From: a bacterium
Lineage (GTDB): Bacteria > JAMCPX01
Length of the DNA stretch: 64,000 nucleotides
Assembly (NCBI GenBank): GCA_021787665.1
Contig: JAJYLN010000008.1
Location: 14,739 to 78,738 of the forward strand
Direction: 5' to 3'
The notes under the pieces are model-generated. The model did not search any database and had not been told where the DNA came from. It saw only the letters and a list, made by a program, of their open reading frames with translations. Below, piece after piece: positions 63,947 to 64,000 of this stretch. The position numbers and the translations under genes are program-made. Each line of letters begins with the position of its first letter. Positions within the stretch are counted from its first letter, which is position 1.

Positions 63947-64000
63947 ATGCGACAATATCGTACAGGGACGCACACGAAATACGATATCAAGGTACATCTG
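63947..64000 (+). CDS. tnpA: IS200/IS605-family Y1 transposase TnpA, first 18 codons (runs off window)
   Basis: From ATG 63947 the frame reads M-R-Q-Y-R-T-G-T-H-T-K-Y-D-I-K-V-H-L and is open to the window end. It fits the conserved start of IS200-type transposases (Y-R-x-G-x-H-x-x-Y-D-I-K-x-H-L). The HUH motif and catalytic Tyr would lie beyond the window. Confidence 0.7.
   Translation, partial: MRQYRTGTHTKYDIKVHL

Noticed and set aside
1-64000. CRISPR array, rRNA operon, toxin-antitoxin or phage-defence system
   Set aside because: No repeat-spacer periodicity, rRNA sequence or recognisable defence proteins were found on reading both strands.

Overview
The window looks like chromosome of a Gram-negative, probably anaerobic or syntrophic bacterium. 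It carries a TonB-dependent receptor, a porin, lipoproteins and a class A penicillin-binding protein. Base composition is fairly GC-rich. The gene sets (carD/PIN-TRAM/ispD/ispF/cysS, pepP/accB/accC, and a giant 2-hydroxyacyl-CoA dehydratase-type activase) are of the kind seen in Desulfobacterota/Deltaproteobacteria or Nitrospirota. This placement is inference from gene content and was not computed.

Layout. (1) 1-1954: the 3' end of a probable secreted alpha/beta hydrolase, then a purine permease. (2) 2151-12031: an IclR regulator and a long co-directional run with an SCP2-like lipid carrier, all four chains of a 2-oxoacid dehydrogenase complex (E1 alpha, E1 beta, E2, E3), lipB, lipA, a small membrane protein and a C45-type acyltransferase. 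The run can build the complex and make its lipoyl cofactor. (3) 12182-13700: serS and tRNA-Ser(GCU). (4) 13701-17107: an accessory patch with a tRNA 3'-end fragment inside a pair of inverted repeats, a collapsed formylglycine-generating-enzyme pseudogene, and an SOS cassette (SRAP protein, LexA, Y-family polymerase) with a perfect LexA-type operator. (5) 18533-20952: a four-repeat Pho-box-like promoter driving a porin and PstS. (6) 21071-30243: a cobalamin riboswitch followed by a TonB receptor, a lipoprotein, cobyric acid synthase, cobyrinate diamide synthase and BtuF/C/D.

(7) 30264-32394: an MFS transporter and a DUF218 membrane protein. (8) 32438-37822: a TetR-controlled pair made of a double-ASKHA activase and its dehydratase-like partner. 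(9) 38020-41786: an HhH-GPD glycosylase, PBP1a and a small exported protein. (10) 42068-46238: CarD, PIN-TRAM, IspD, IspF and CysS. (11) 46393-52061: a LipM/LplA-like acyltransferase, AccC, AccB, an M24 peptidase, a roadblock protein and a TPR protein. (12) 52224-61941: a second epimerase, three exported proteins of unknown or weakly assigned role, twin flavoproteins of the geranylgeranyl-reductase type, and an acyl-CoA synthetase. (13) 61942-64000: scrambled insertion-sequence debris (IS256-like, IS1380-like) and the start of an IS200/IS605 tnpA.

Themes. Lipoate metabolism appears twice (lipA/lipB in the dehydrogenase run, a LipM-like protein beside accBC). B12 salvage, phosphate acquisition and SOS response each have a readable regulatory site. 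Five genes without a Shine-Dalgarno sequence have a -35-like hexamer starting 35-37 bases before the ATG, which predicts leaderless mRNAs.
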